NCBI RefSeq assembly: GCF_900129365.1
Contig: NZ_FQVM01000024.1
Location: 1-34,478, forward strand
Direction of reading: 5' to 3'
Source of the DNA: Clostridium fallax
Lineage (GTDB): Bacteria; Bacillota; Clostridia; Clostridiales; Clostridiaceae
Length of the DNA stretch: 34,478 bases
This document shows positions 24,198 through 32,422 of this stretch, piece by piece. The notes beneath the pieces were generated by a model. It worked only from the letters and a program-made list of their open reading frames with translations. It ran no database searches and was not told the origin of the DNA. The translations under genes and the position numbers were made by a program. Numbering within the stretch: position 1 is the stretch's first letter; every line of letters begins with the position of its first letter.

Positions 24198-24261
24198 TTT
24201 TCCGAGTTGTTAAAATAATACCTTTAATTTTGATAATATCATAAAAATCCCCCTTAAAGTA

Positions 24262-24289
24262 TTGAATTATTAAAAAAGTATGGTATTAT
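24262..24289 (+). promoter_or_regulatory. Putative promoter of brnQ
   Basis: TTGAAT (24262-24267) and TATTAT (24284-24289) have a 16-base spacer, with TGG directly before the -10 box as an extended -10 element. The start would be near 24296, about 50 bases before the ATG. Confidence 0.55.
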
Positions 24290-24347
24290 ATAAAACATAA
24301 TTAAATTTAAGTCGAATTTAGTAACAAAATATAAAAGGAGGTCAATT

Positions 24348-25652
24348 ATGCAACAGAAAAGAAAAGATTACATTATAATTGGATTTGCATTATTTTCAAT
24401 GTTTTTTGGAGCAGGAAATCTTATATTTCCACCACATTTAGGAAAAGAAATAGGACCTCAATATATTTGGGGAATAATAGGATTCATTATAACAGGAGTA
24501 GGAATACCTCTTTTAGGAATACTCGCTTGTATTAAAGCTGATGGAAATTTTGAAAATTTATCAATTAAAGTAGGAAAAAAGTTTTCATATATATATTCTA
24601 TAGCATTATTTTTATTAATAGGACCACTTTTAGCTATACCAAGAACAGCGGCAACTACTTATGAAATAGCTATAAAACCTAATTTTACAAATTTTAATTT
24701 ATTTATTTTTGTTGTAATATACTTTATAATTAATTTATTTTTTGTATTAAAGCCATCAAAGGTAATTGAAACTTTAGGAAAATATTTAACACCAATACTT
24801 TTAATTATATTAGTGTTATTAATTGTAAAAGGTATAATAAGCCCTATAGGAGATTTAGCTCCTCAAATTTTAGACAAGCCTTTCTCAGCTTCTCTTATAG
24901 AAGGATACCAGACTATGGATGCTTTGGCTTCAATTGTATTTGCATCTTTAATAATTTCTTCTGTAAAGGCTAAAAATTATAAAGGAAAAGAAATTATTAA
25001 ATTAACAATTAAAGCTTGTTTAGTAGCGATAATTGGACTTGCTATTGTTTATGGAGGCTTGATAATCCTTGGGGCTCATACAGGAGGATTATGGGAAGAG
25101 CTTTCTAATACTGAACTTTTAATAATGATTTCAAGAAGTGTTTTAGGACATTTAGGAACTATAGTAATAGGAATTGCAATAGGGATAGCTTGTTTAACAA
25201 CTTCTATTGGATTATTATCTTCTGGAGGTAATTTCTTTGAAAGAATATCAAAAGGAAAGTTATCTTATAACTTAAATGTTATTGTGATGGCAGTTATAAG
25301 TATAGGATTAGCTAGTATAGGATTAGATAATATAGTATCTTTTTCCGCTAAACTTTTAAGTATAATATATCCATTCTCTATAGTATTAATTATTATGAAT
25401 TTATTAGATAGATATATAAAAAATAAGTTATCATATAAGGTAACTGTATATGTTACTTTAATAGTAAGCATATTAAGTACATTAGGTAGTATAATTCCTA
25501 AGATAAATAATATTATAAGTTATTTACCATTAAGTAAGGAAGGATTTGCTTGGATAGTTCCAGCTTTAATAGCATTTATAATAAGCAATTACTTTATACC
25601 ACCAGTAGAAGAAGTTTTATCTAAAGAAGATTCTCTATTAAATATGGATTAA
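24348..25652 (+). CDS. brnQ: Branched-chain amino acid transporter BrnQ (LIVCS family)
   Basis: This 434-residue protein has about twelve membrane segments and is a Na+- or H+-coupled importer of leucine, isoleucine and valine. The N-terminal 'FALFSMFFGAGNLIFPPHLG' (about 14-34) is the family signature; 'GPLLAIPRTAATTYEIAIKP' and 'GYQTMDALASIVFASLIIS' are further conserved segments. AAAGGAGG precedes the ATG. It is monocistronic: it has its own promoter and a long hairpin terminator downstream. The CodY-like site upstream suggests repression when branched-chain amino acids and GTP are plentiful. No T-box leader was seen. Confidence 0.95.
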   Translation: MQQKRKDYIIIGFALFSMFFGAGNLIFPPHLGKEIGPQYIWGIIGFIITGVGIPLLGILACIKADGNFENLSIKVGKKFSYIYSIALFLLIGPLLAIPRTAATTYEIAIKPNFTNFNLFIFVVIYFIINLFFVLKPSKVIETLGKYLTPILLIILVLLIVKGIISPIGDLAPQILDKPFSASLIEGYQTMDALASIVFASLIISSVKAKNYKGKEIIKLTIKACLVAIIGLAIVYGGLIILGAHTGGLWEELSNTELLIMISRSVLGHLGTIVIGIAIGIACLTTSIGLLSSGGNFFERISKGKLSYNLNVIVMAVISIGLASIGLDNIVSFSAKLLSIIYPFSIVLIIMNLLDRYIKNKLSYKVTVYVTLIVSILSTLGSIIPKINNIISYLPLSKEGFAWIVPALIAFIISNYFIPPVEEVLSKEDSLLNMD

Positions 25653-25670
25653 AAATTTAATTAAATTTAT

Positions 25671-25781
25671 AAAAAGAAACTATACCATAGTTTCATCAAT
25701 TACAAAATATAGATTTATGTTTAGCTACAAATATGGCTATATATTGTAATTAGTTTGAAGCTTTGTATAGTTTCTTTTTTT
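25671..25781 (+). terminator. Unusually long hairpin terminator after brnQ
   Basis: The outer 15 bp (25671-25685 with 25765-25779) pair perfectly and end in a T-run at 25775-25781. Inside, further imperfect pairing continues, including an 8-bp stretch around 25697-25705 against 25745-25752 and a 6-bp stretch next to it, up to an apex near 25713-25735. The whole element is a 109-base imperfect palindrome. It probably terminates brnQ transcription but is far longer than needed; it could be a miniature inverted-repeat element or a structured RNA. Confidence 0.6.
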
Positions 25782-25838
25782 ATATAAGGTTAATTTTTTT
25801 GTTTGATATTATTATTAATTTACAATATTCGTAAAAAC

Positions 25839-25864
25839 AATATCTTATTGATTAATAAGATATT
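25839..25864. repeat. 11-bp inverted repeat in the brnQ-purine permease gap
   Basis: Arms 25839-25849 and 25854-25864 are perfectly complementary with a 4-base loop and no T-run. It lies in the 483-base gap 25653-26135 and could be a regulator site. The rest of the gap up to the promoter at 26045 shows no gene or known riboswitch motif. Confidence 0.35.
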
Positions 25865-26044
25865 ATTTAAATTAATAAAATAAAAAGGATATTAAAGTAT
25901 AAATTAGATAATATAGGTTGTTGAAGTGATAGATTAAAAAGATAGTTTTTTGAAATTTTTTAATTAAGTTTTATAACTAGATTTATGTTAAATTAAAAAT
26001 ACAAAAAATAATAATAAATTTAGAGAAAATATTCGTATTTTGTA

Positions 26045-26073
26045 TTGGCAACTGCTATTTTTTTTGGTATTAT
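26045..26073 (+). promoter_or_regulatory. Putative promoter of the NCS2 purine permease
   Basis: TTGGCA (26045-26050) and TATTAT (26068-26073) are 17 bases apart, and TGG immediately precedes the -10 box (extended -10). The start near 26080 gives a leader of about 56 bases, too short for a purine riboswitch with expression platform. Confidence 0.6.
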
Positions 26074-26135
26074 AAGAAACGTGTCATAATAACTTATAAA
26101 ACTTAAAATATAAACTAATACGAAAGAGTGGTTTA

Positions 26136-27428
26136 ATGGAAAATTATTTTGAATTAAAAAAACATAATACTAATGTTAAGACAGAAATAATAGCAGGAAT
26201 AACAACATTTATGACAATGGCATATATATTAATTGTTAATCCAGCAATATTATCAGCAGCAGGCATGGATACAGGAGCAGTTTTTACAGCTACAGCAATA
26301 TCAGCAGTAGTTGCAACTATGATAACTGGTCTATATGCTAAATTACCTTTTGCTCAGGCACCAGGTATGGGATTAAATGCCTTTTTTGCATTTACAATTG
26401 TTAAAGCTATGGGATATTCTTTTGAATTTGCTTTAACAGCAGTTTTATTAGAAGGACTTATTTTTATATTATTAACAGTATTTGATATAAGAGAAGCTAT
26501 AGTAGATGCTATTCCAGAAAATATTAAAAAAGCTATTTCTGTTGGAATAGGTCTTTTAATTGCTTTAATAGGATTGGAAGGGGCAGGAGTTGTAATTCAT
26601 CCAGAGAATGGAGGAGTTATAGTTGCTCTTGGGAATATAACTCATGGGGCAGGCCTTTTGGCAATAATAGGAATAATAATAACAGGAATATTATTATCAA
26701 AGAACATTAAAGGTGCATTATTTTTAGGAATGATAATTACAGCAATAATAGGAATACCTATGGGTATAACTCCAATGCCTCATTCTTTAATGAGTATGCC
26801 TCCCTCAATAAGTTCAATAGCTTTTAAATTTCAATGGCATCATATATTTTCATGGGATATGGTAATAGTATTATTCACTTTATTATTCATGGATATGTTT
26901 GATACTATAGGAACTTTAGTAGGTGTTGCAACTAAAGCAAAGATGTTAGATAAGGATGGAAAGGTTCCAAATATTAAAAAGGCTCTTTTAGCAGATGCAG
27001 TTGGTACAACTATAGGAGCTTGCCTTGGTACAAGTACTGTAAGTACCTTTGTTGAAAGTGCATCAGGAGTTGCAGAGGGAGGAAGAACAGGATTAACAGC
27101 AGTTACTACAGCAATTATGTTTTTCTTAGCATTATTTTTCTCACCAATATTTGCATCTATAACACCAGCAGTTACAGCATCAGCATTGGTTTTAGTTGGA
27201 TTATTTATGATTGAACCAATTAAAGAAATAGATCTTTCAGATTTTACAGAATCTTTGCCAGCATTTTTAACAATAATAATGATGCCATTTGCATATAGTA
27301 TTTCTGATGGTATTGCATTTGGAGTTGTAACATACATATTATTAAAAGTTCTTACTGGTAGATATAAAGAAATAAACTGGACAACAATTATTGTTGGACT
27401 AGTATTTTGTTTGAAATTTTTTATATAG
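26136..27428 (+). CDS. NCS2-family purine (guanine/hypoxanthine or adenine) permease
   Basis: This 430-residue protein has about twelve to fourteen membrane segments and belongs to the AzgA/PbuG branch of nucleobase:cation symporters. Diagnostic segments are 'TEIIAGITTFMTMAYILIVN' (about 15-34), 'FAQAPGMGLNAFFAF' (about 71-85), 'FMDMFDTIGTLVGVA' (about 250-264) and 'GTSTVSTFVESASGVAEGGR' (about 297-316), the latter two carrying substrate- and cation-binding positions. The choice between adenine and guanine/hypoxanthine is not resolved. GAGTGG is a weak ribosome binding site. It converges on a minus-strand symporter gene with a shared terminator. Confidence 0.93.
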   Translation: MENYFELKKHNTNVKTEIIAGITTFMTMAYILIVNPAILSAAGMDTGAVFTATAISAVVATMITGLYAKLPFAQAPGMGLNAFFAFTIVKAMGYSFEFALTAVLLEGLIFILLTVFDIREAIVDAIPENIKKAISVGIGLLIALIGLEGAGVVIHPENGGVIVALGNITHGAGLLAIIGIIITGILLSKNIKGALFLGMIITAIIGIPMGITPMPHSLMSMPPSISSIAFKFQWHHIFSWDMVIVLFTLLFMDMFDTIGTLVGVATKAKMLDKDGKVPNIKKALLADAVGTTIGACLGTSTVSTFVESASGVAEGGRTGLTAVTTAIMFFLALFFSPIFASITPAVTASALVLVGLFMIEPIKEIDLSDFTESLPAFLTIIMMPFAYSISDGIAFGVVTYILLKVLTGRYKEINWTTIIVGLVFCLKFFI

Positions 27429-27440
27429 AATATTAAATAA

Positions 27441-27470
27441 AAAAAGAGGAGAAGAAATTCTCCTCTTTTT
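27441..27470. terminator. Bidirectional terminator between convergent permease genes
   Basis: A 13-bp perfect stem (27441-27453 with 27458-27470) closes on a GAAA tetraloop. T-runs on the right for the plus strand and the A-run on the left for the minus strand let it serve both genes. Its last base overlaps the minus-strand stop codon. Confidence 0.9.
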
Positions 27471-28633
27471 TATAGTTTTTTCTTGTTTGCAATACCTGTT
27501 AACATTAAAGCAATAGCACCATCGCCAGTTACATTACAAGCAGTACCAAAGCTATCTTGAAGAGCAAATATTGTAAGCATTAAAGCAGTACCTGCTTCTG
27601 TAAAGCCTAAAACTCCAGTTATAAGTCCTAAAGAAGCCATTACAGTACCACCAGGAACTCCAGGAGCACCTATTGCAAATATACCAAGTAAAATTATAAA
27701 TATAAGCATTGTACTTACCTTTGGAAGTTCTCCATATAAAACTTGTGATACAGTCATTACAAAAAATACTTCTGTTAAAACGGAACCACATAAATGAATA
27801 TTAGCACAAAGTGGAATAGAAAAGTCTACTATATCTTCTCTAAGTTCTGGACAAGATTTAGCACAGGTTAAAGCTACTGGTAAAGTTGCAGCAGAGGACA
27901 TTGTACCCACTGCTGTTAAATATGCAAGTCCATATTTTTTTATTACATTTATAGGATTTTCTTTAGAGATAAATCCTCCAATAGAGTATAGTACTGTTAA
28001 CCAAATAAAGTGCCCAATTAAAACTATTACTATAACTTTAATAAATATAGGTAATTGAGATGTTATACTTCCTTCATAAGAAAGAGATGCAAAAGTAGTT
28101 AAGATAAATATAGGAAGTATAGGAATTATTACTTTCTCTACTATACTTAAAACTATATTTTGAAATTGAATTAATAGTTTTTCTACTAAATCAGATTTTG
28201 TCCAAGCTGTTGCAAGACCTACTAAAATTGAAAGTGCTAAAGCACTCATAACAGACATAATTGGTGGAATGTCTAATTTAAATATTAATTCTGGTAATTT
28301 TTTCAATCCTTCTGAAGAATTTATTATAGAAAGTTTTGGAATAATATTATATCCTGCAAAAGCTGAGAATAGAGCAGCCCCTACAGAAGATAGATAAGCT
28401 ATAAGTACAGCATAACCTAAAAGTTTACTTGCATTACTTTTAAGTTTAGCTATAGATGGAGCAATAAATCCAATTATAATTAAAGGCACCGCAAAAATTA
28501 TAATTTGTCCTAAAATACTTTTGATTGTAATAATTATTGATATAATACCTTCGTTAGAAAATAATCCAACTAAAAGACCAAGAATAACTGCAACTATCAG
28601 CTTAAATACTAAACTGTTAAAAAATTTTTTCAT
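27470..28633 (-). CDS. Dicarboxylate/amino acid:cation symporter (SDF family)
   Basis: This 387-residue protein of the sodium:dicarboxylate symporter family has about eight membrane segments and two re-entrant hairpins. Family features are the serine-rich hairpin 'GTMSSAATLPVALTC', 'GAPGVPGGTVMASLGLITG' and the C-terminal 'DSFGTACNVTGDGAIALML' with the Na+/substrate-binding NVTGD. The usual NMDGT cation-binding motif is replaced by 'NIHLCGS' near residue 278, so it belongs to a divergent branch, and its substrate (glutamate/aspartate, C4-dicarboxylate, or serine/threonine) is uncertain. AGGGGGA gives a good start, and a strong minus-strand promoter lies about 100 bases upstream. Confidence 0.9.
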   Translation of the reverse strand: MKKFFNSLVFKLIVAVILGLLVGLFSNEGIISIIITIKSILGQIIIFAVPLIIIGFIAPSIAKLKSNASKLLGYAVLIAYLSSVGAALFSAFAGYNIIPKLSIINSSEGLKKLPELIFKLDIPPIMSVMSALALSILVGLATAWTKSDLVEKLLIQFQNIVLSIVEKVIIPILPIFILTTFASLSYEGSITSQLPIFIKVIVIVLIGHFIWLTVLYSIGGFISKENPINVIKKYGLAYLTAVGTMSSAATLPVALTCAKSCPELREDIVDFSIPLCANIHLCGSVLTEVFFVMTVSQVLYGELPKVSTMLIFIILLGIFAIGAPGVPGGTVMASLGLITGVLGFTEAGTALMLTIFALQDSFGTACNVTGDGAIALMLTGIANKKKL

Positions 28634-28737
28634 AAAAAGTCCCCCTTAATTAATAAAATTAAATATATGTTTTAAAAAATTATAATATTAAAAAATTTAT
28701 ATAGTATTTCCTTAATAAATTATTAATAATTATAAAA

Positions 28738-28766
28738 ATTATAGTAAATCATATCAAAATAGTCAA
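28738..28766 (-). promoter_or_regulatory. Promoter of the SDF-family symporter (minus strand)
   Basis: Read on the minus strand, TTGACT (28766-28761) and a perfect TATAAT (28743-28738) are separated by 17 bases. The transcript should start near 28731 with a leader of about 100 bases. The gap 28634-29058 also holds the divergent promoter of the rhomboid-like gene; no gene was seen in it. Confidence 0.7.
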
Positions 28767-29002
28767 GATTAAATTTTATCAAATTATATAATAAGTATAA
28801 AATTTAATTCCATATTTTATCAATAAGTATAGGATATATAAATAAAAAGATATTTAACTATATAGAATAGCTATTGATTAAAACTATTTGAAATTAATAG
28901 AATATTAAATTAATTTCCATATTTCAATTAGAATAATGGAGAGGAATATTTAAAAATTTATATTTAAAAGTTTATTTATGTTTAAAATAAATCATTATTA
29001 TA

Positions 29003-29011
29003 TGATATAAT
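29003..29011 (+). promoter_or_regulatory. Extended -10 promoter of the rhomboid-like gene
   Basis: TGATATAAT is an extended -10 element with a perfect TATAAT at 29006-29011; no good -35 box is seen. The start near 29018 leaves about 40 bases to the ATG. The same TATGATATAAT sequence precedes the Nudix gene. Confidence 0.5.
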
Positions 29012-29058
29012 TTACATTAATAATAAGCTTATAAATTTAGGGAAGAAAGGAGAATAAA

Positions 29059-29868
29059 ATGAAATTTCTAAATAAATTGGAAAGAAAGTATGGTAAGTAT
29101 GCTATAAGAGATTTAATGAAATATATAGTTATTTTAAACTTAGCTGTTTATTTAATAAACTATATGTTTCCATCTATAGATGTAATTTATAAATTAGCTT
29201 ATATACCAGAATTAGTTCTTAAAGGACAGGTATGGAGAATAGTTACATTTTTGTTTATTCCTCCAGATACATCTTTAATATTTATTTTATTTGTATTGTA
29301 TTTCTATTATTTTATAGGATTAAGTTTGGAGCAAGTATGGGGAAGTTTTAAATTTAATATATATTATCTAGTAGGTGCTTTAGGAACAATAATAGCAGCT
29401 ACTATTATTGGAGGAGCTGCAAATCCTTTATATTTAAACTTCTCTTTATTTCTTGCATATGCTTATTTTTACCCTAATAACGAAGTGTATTTATTTTTCA
29501 TTATACCAATTAAGGTTAAATATTTAGCATATCTTGATTTATTTTTCTTATTTGTACAATTCTTTAAAGGCGGAATGGTAACGAAGGTATTAATCCTTGT
29601 AGCTTTACTTAACTGTATATTATTCTTTGGTAAAGATATAATGAAAACCATGAAAAGTAATAAAAAAGCCTTTGATAATAAGAGAAGATTTGAAAATAAA
29701 AAAGGTCAAAAGAAAGAGTACTTTCATAAATGCTATAAATGTGGCATAACAGATAAAGACGATCCTAATATGGAATTTAGATATTGTTCTGAATGTGATG
29801 GTCATTATGAATATTGTATGAAGCATCTTCACGATCATTTCCATATAAAAAAAGGTGGAAAAAATTAA
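29059..29868 (+). CDS. Rhomboid-like membrane protein with C-terminal Cys/His cluster; probably not a protease
   Basis: This 269-residue protein has about five to six membrane segments between residues 20 and 195 with rhomboid landmarks: 'GQVWRIVTFLFIP' (W59-R60 of loop 1) and 'GLSLEQVWGSFKFNIYYLVG' (87-106). The catalytic GxSG and the later membrane histidine of active rhomboids are absent; the corresponding stretch reads 'LNFSLFLAYAYFYPNNEV', closer to Derlin/iRhom-like pseudoproteases. After a lysine-rich linker (198-222), residues 223-262 contain C225, C228, C243, C246, C253 and H256, H258, H260, H262, which could bind one or two zinc ions. GAAAGGAG gives a good start. It is transcribed alone and ends in a strong terminator. 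A role in membrane-protein handling is speculation. Confidence 0.8.
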   Translation: MKFLNKLERKYGKYAIRDLMKYIVILNLAVYLINYMFPSIDVIYKLAYIPELVLKGQVWRIVTFLFIPPDTSLIFILFVLYFYYFIGLSLEQVWGSFKFNIYYLVGALGTIIAATIIGGAANPLYLNFSLFLAYAYFYPNNEVYLFFIIPIKVKYLAYLDLFFLFVQFFKGGMVTKVLILVALLNCILFFGKDIMKTMKSNKKAFDNKRRFENKKGQKKEYFHKCYKCGITDKDDPNMEFRYCSECDGHYEYCMKHLHDHFHIKKGGKN

Positions 29869-29951
29869 GATATTTTTATGAAAGTTTATGTTGAAAACAA
29901 AGTTTATAATAAAATCTTTTAAAGGAAAATGATTTTACCTTTTCTCTTAAA

Positions 29952-29997
29952 ACGGTAGATGGTTTTGTAAAAATCAAAACTATCTACTGTTTTTTTA
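29952..29997. terminator. Terminator between the rhomboid-like gene and the broken HD gene
   Basis: A 16-bp RNA stem with two G-U pairs (29952-29967 with 29975-29990) is followed by eight T (29990-29997). The A-rich left flank may also let it stop minus-strand transcription from the HD gene. Confidence 0.88.
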
Positions 29998-30046
29998 TGA
30001 ATAAATTATTGTGCTAAAATAATATACTATATAAATTAAAGAAAAA

Positions 30047-30586
30047 TTAATAACCAAATTTTTTTAATAAACTATTATATTTTTTATTTAATTTATTCCA
30101 TATATATTCTTCTTCTATTAAGTCTTTTGAAATATCTATAAAACTCTTTATCTTAAATAAAAGCAAATTTCTTTCCTCTATATTTTTTGCAAACTCAATA
30201 TAATTACTATTATCAAGAATATCTGCTGCTTTTACAATCAATGCTTCTTTTCCGCAAATTACACATCTATTAAACATATCTTTAAACTGTTCTGTTTTAT
30301 CGTAAATTAAATTATTGAATGAGTTTGAAGATACTATATTGGTTATTTTTGCTCCAAACCTACTTTCTAAATCCTTTTTTGAAGTTTTAGTATCTTCTAA
30401 AATATCATGTAATAAACCTGCTAAAATAATATCCTCATTATATCCTAAATCATATAAATATAATCCAACTCTAATACTGTGAAGAAGAACAGGTTTATTA
30501 TTATGTCATGTAGTATTTAATGCAATACAAAGATATTCTATTGTACTATTCATCAATTTTTCTAAACCAAGATTTATATTATTCAT
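30047..30586 (-). pseudogene. HD-domain phosphohydrolase gene interrupted by one in-frame TGA
   Basis: Reading the minus strand from ATG at 30586-30584 gives a continuous 179-codon frame broken only at codon 27 (TGA, plus-strand 30506-30508). The frame on both sides of it encodes one protein: 'GLEKLMNSTIEYLCIALNTT' ends just before the stop, and 'HNNKPVLLHSIRVGLYLYDL' with 'DIILAGLLHDILEDT' follows. The HD metal ligands are all present after the stop (H36, H60, D61 and D122 in 'VKAADILDN'), as in SpoT-like nucleotide hydrolases. TGG (Trp) to TGA is the simplest lesion. The GGAGATG site upstream and a minus-strand promoter look intact, suggesting a recent event. The longest remaining ATG-started piece (from 30277) lacks the active site. 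Confidence 0.85.
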
Positions 30587-30631
30587 TTTTTCATCTCCAA
30601 TATTCAATAAAAGGTAATGTATGTATATTCT

Positions 30632-30660
30632 AGTATAGATTACATCCTAATGGATTTCAA
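30632..30660 (-). promoter_or_regulatory. Putative promoter of the broken HD-domain gene
   Basis: On the minus strand TTGAAA (30660-30655) and TATACT (30637-30632) are 17 bases apart, about 45 bases upstream of the ATG. The rest of 30661-30852 shows no riboswitch or gene, and no clear promoter for the plus-strand ABC operon was found. Confidence 0.45.
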
Positions 30661-30852
30661 TTACTCTATTTTTTTACTTATTATAGTTTTATTATGTCTT
30701 TTTATATAAAAGTAATAAATTATTTAATAGTTAACATAAAGAGATTGCCTTAAAACTTAGAGATATAAAGATTTATTTATTCAAATTTCATCACAAAATT
30801 ATTAATTATTTAATAATATATTATAGGAGTATTTGTAAATGAGAGGTGGCAA

Positions 30853-31605
30853 ATGGAAAATATTGTTGAAGTAAATAATGTAAATAAAAGCTTTTATAGT
30901 TTAAAAGGTGAAATAAAAGTATTAAAAGATATAACATTTTCTCTAGAAGAGGGAAAAATTTTAGCATTAATAGGACCATCTGGTAGCGGTAAATCTACTT
31001 TGTTAAATGTATTAAGTAATCTAATTAAATGTGATTCTGGGGAAATAAATATAAAGGGTAATTTAGGATATATGTTCCAAAGAGATAATCTTTTAGAGTG
31101 GAGAAATATTATAGATAACATAACAATAGGTTTAGAAATAAAGAAAGCTTTAAATGAAGAAGCAATGAAAAATGTTGAAAGATTGCTTAAAGCTTATGAT
31201 TTATGGGATTTTAGAAATAGATATCCTAAGGAATTATCAGGAGGAATGAAGCAAAGAGTTGCATTGATTAGAACTCTTGTTGTAAATCCAGATATTTTAC
31301 TTTTAGACGAGCCTTTTTCATCTTTAGATTACCAAACTAGACTTATGGTTAGTGATGATATTTATAAAATAATAAAAAATGAAAAAAAGACAGCTATTTT
31401 AGTTACTCATGATATTTCTGAGGCAATTTCTATGGCTGATTATGTAGCAGTTTTATCAAGAAGACCTGCTACTATAAAAAGTATCCACAAAGTAGATCTT
31501 ACTTTAGAAGAAGAAAAAACTCCATTATCTGCAAGAAAGGCCAAAGAGTTTAAGGATTACTTTGATCTTTTATGGAAGGAGCTAGATTTCTATGAAGGAA
31601 AATAA
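30853..31605 (+). CDS. NitT/TauT-type ABC importer ATP-binding protein
   Basis: This 250-residue ATPase is of the SsuB/TauB/ThiZ type. Walker A is 'GPSGSGKSTLLN' near residue 42, the Q-loop 'YMFQRDNLLEWRNIIDNI', the signature 'LSGGMKQRVALIRTLV', Walker B 'ILLLDEPFSSLD' and the switch histidine is in 'AILVTHDISEAISMAD'. 'FQRDNLLEW' in the Q-loop is characteristic of this family. GAGAGGTGG precedes the ATG. The permease gene begins 14 bases before its stop codon. The substrate is set by the binding protein and is not known. Confidence 0.92.
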   Translation: MENIVEVNNVNKSFYSLKGEIKVLKDITFSLEEGKILALIGPSGSGKSTLLNVLSNLIKCDSGEINIKGNLGYMFQRDNLLEWRNIIDNITIGLEIKKALNEEAMKNVERLLKAYDLWDFRNRYPKELSGGMKQRVALIRTLVVNPDILLLDEPFSSLDYQTRLMVSDDIYKIIKNEKKTAILVTHDISEAISMADYVAVLSRRPATIKSIHKVDLTLEEEKTPLSARKAKEFKDYFDLLWKELDFYEGK

Positions 31606-32401
31606 ATTGATAAATAGCTATGAAAATTATTTAAAAATAGAAAAACAAAAAAAGATAAATATAAGGTTATGGCAAATATTTATTGTATTATTCTTATTAA
31701 TTATGTGGGAGTTATTAGCAAGGTATGGCGTTATTGATGTTTTCTTATTTAGTAAGCCTTCTGATATAGCAATTTTATTTAAGGAATATTTAATTCAGGG
31801 AAAAATTTTTACTCATATAGGAATATCTCTTTGGGAAACAATTTTAGGCTTTACCATTGGAACTATATTAGGAGTTTTTATAGCTATACTTTTATGGTTT
31901 TCAAAAACTGTAGCTAGAATTTTTGATCCTTTTTTGGTAGTATTAAATGCTTTACCTAAAACTGCATTAGCACCGATTTTAATAATATGGGCTGGCGCAG
32001 GTATAAAAGGGATTGTAGTTATAGCTATAACAATATCATTAGTAGGCACAATACTTTCAGCTTATAATTATTTTTTAAATGTAGATGAAGAGAAAATAAA
32101 AATGCTTGAAAGCTTTGGGGCATCGAAAGGTCAAATACTTAGAAAATTGATTCTTCCATCTAATATAGGAAATATAATAAACATCATAAAAATAAATATA
32201 GGAATGTCTTGGGTTGGAGTTATAGTAGGAGAATTTTTAGTATCAAGATATGGAATAGGTTATTTAATAGTTTATGGTGGTCAGGTATTTAGACTAGATT
32301 TAGTTATGATGGGCGTAGTAGTTCTTGCTATTTGTGCGCTAATAATGTATGAAATTTTAAATACTATAGAAAAAATTTATAGGAAAAAAAGAAATGAATA
32401 A
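31592..32401 (+). CDS. NitT/TauT-type ABC importer permease
   Basis: This 269-residue permease (SsuC/TauC type, MetI-like fold) has about six membrane segments. It has 'FLLIMWELLARYGVIDVFLF' at the first segment and the EAA coupling loop 'KMLESFGASKGQILRKLILP' near residues 168-187; 'MSWVGVIVGEFLVSRYGIGY' near 210-230 is also conserved in the family. The start GGAAGGAGCT lies inside the ATPase gene, and the two genes overlap by 14 bases. The binding protein follows after 21 bases. Confidence 0.92.
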   Translation: MKENKLINSYENYLKIEKQKKINIRLWQIFIVLFLLIMWELLARYGVIDVFLFSKPSDIAILFKEYLIQGKIFTHIGISLWETILGFTIGTILGVFIAILLWFSKTVARIFDPFLVVLNALPKTALAPILIIWAGAGIKGIVVIAITISLVGTILSAYNYFLNVDEEKIKMLESFGASKGQILRKLILPSNIGNIINIIKINIGMSWVGVIVGEFLVSRYGIGYLIVYGGQVFRLDLVMMGVVVLAICALIMYEILNTIEKIYRKKRNE

Positions 32402-32422
32402 TTTAAGGAAAGAGGTTATACT

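Noticed and set aside
24121..24347. Possible T-box leader before brnQ
   Set aside because: No T-box sequence (AGGGTGGNACCGCG-like) and no specifier stem were found.
25782..26135. Possible purine riboswitch before the NCS2 permease
   Set aside because: The conserved purine-riboswitch loop and junction sequences are missing, and the predicted leader is only about 56 bases.
26840..27337. Minus-strand open frame of 165 codons inside the purine permease
   Set aside because: It is an antisense shadow of a conserved membrane protein gene with no start signal or recognisable domain.
30506..30508. The in-frame TGA of the HD gene as a selenocysteine or readthrough codon
   Set aside because: No bacterial SECIS-like hairpin was recognised directly downstream, the position is outside the HD active site, and a Trp-to-stop change is simpler.
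30661..30852. Possible TPP or FMN riboswitch before the NMT1-type ABC operon
   Set aside because: No CUGAGA/ACCUGAUC-like thiamine elements or FMN-box segments were found.
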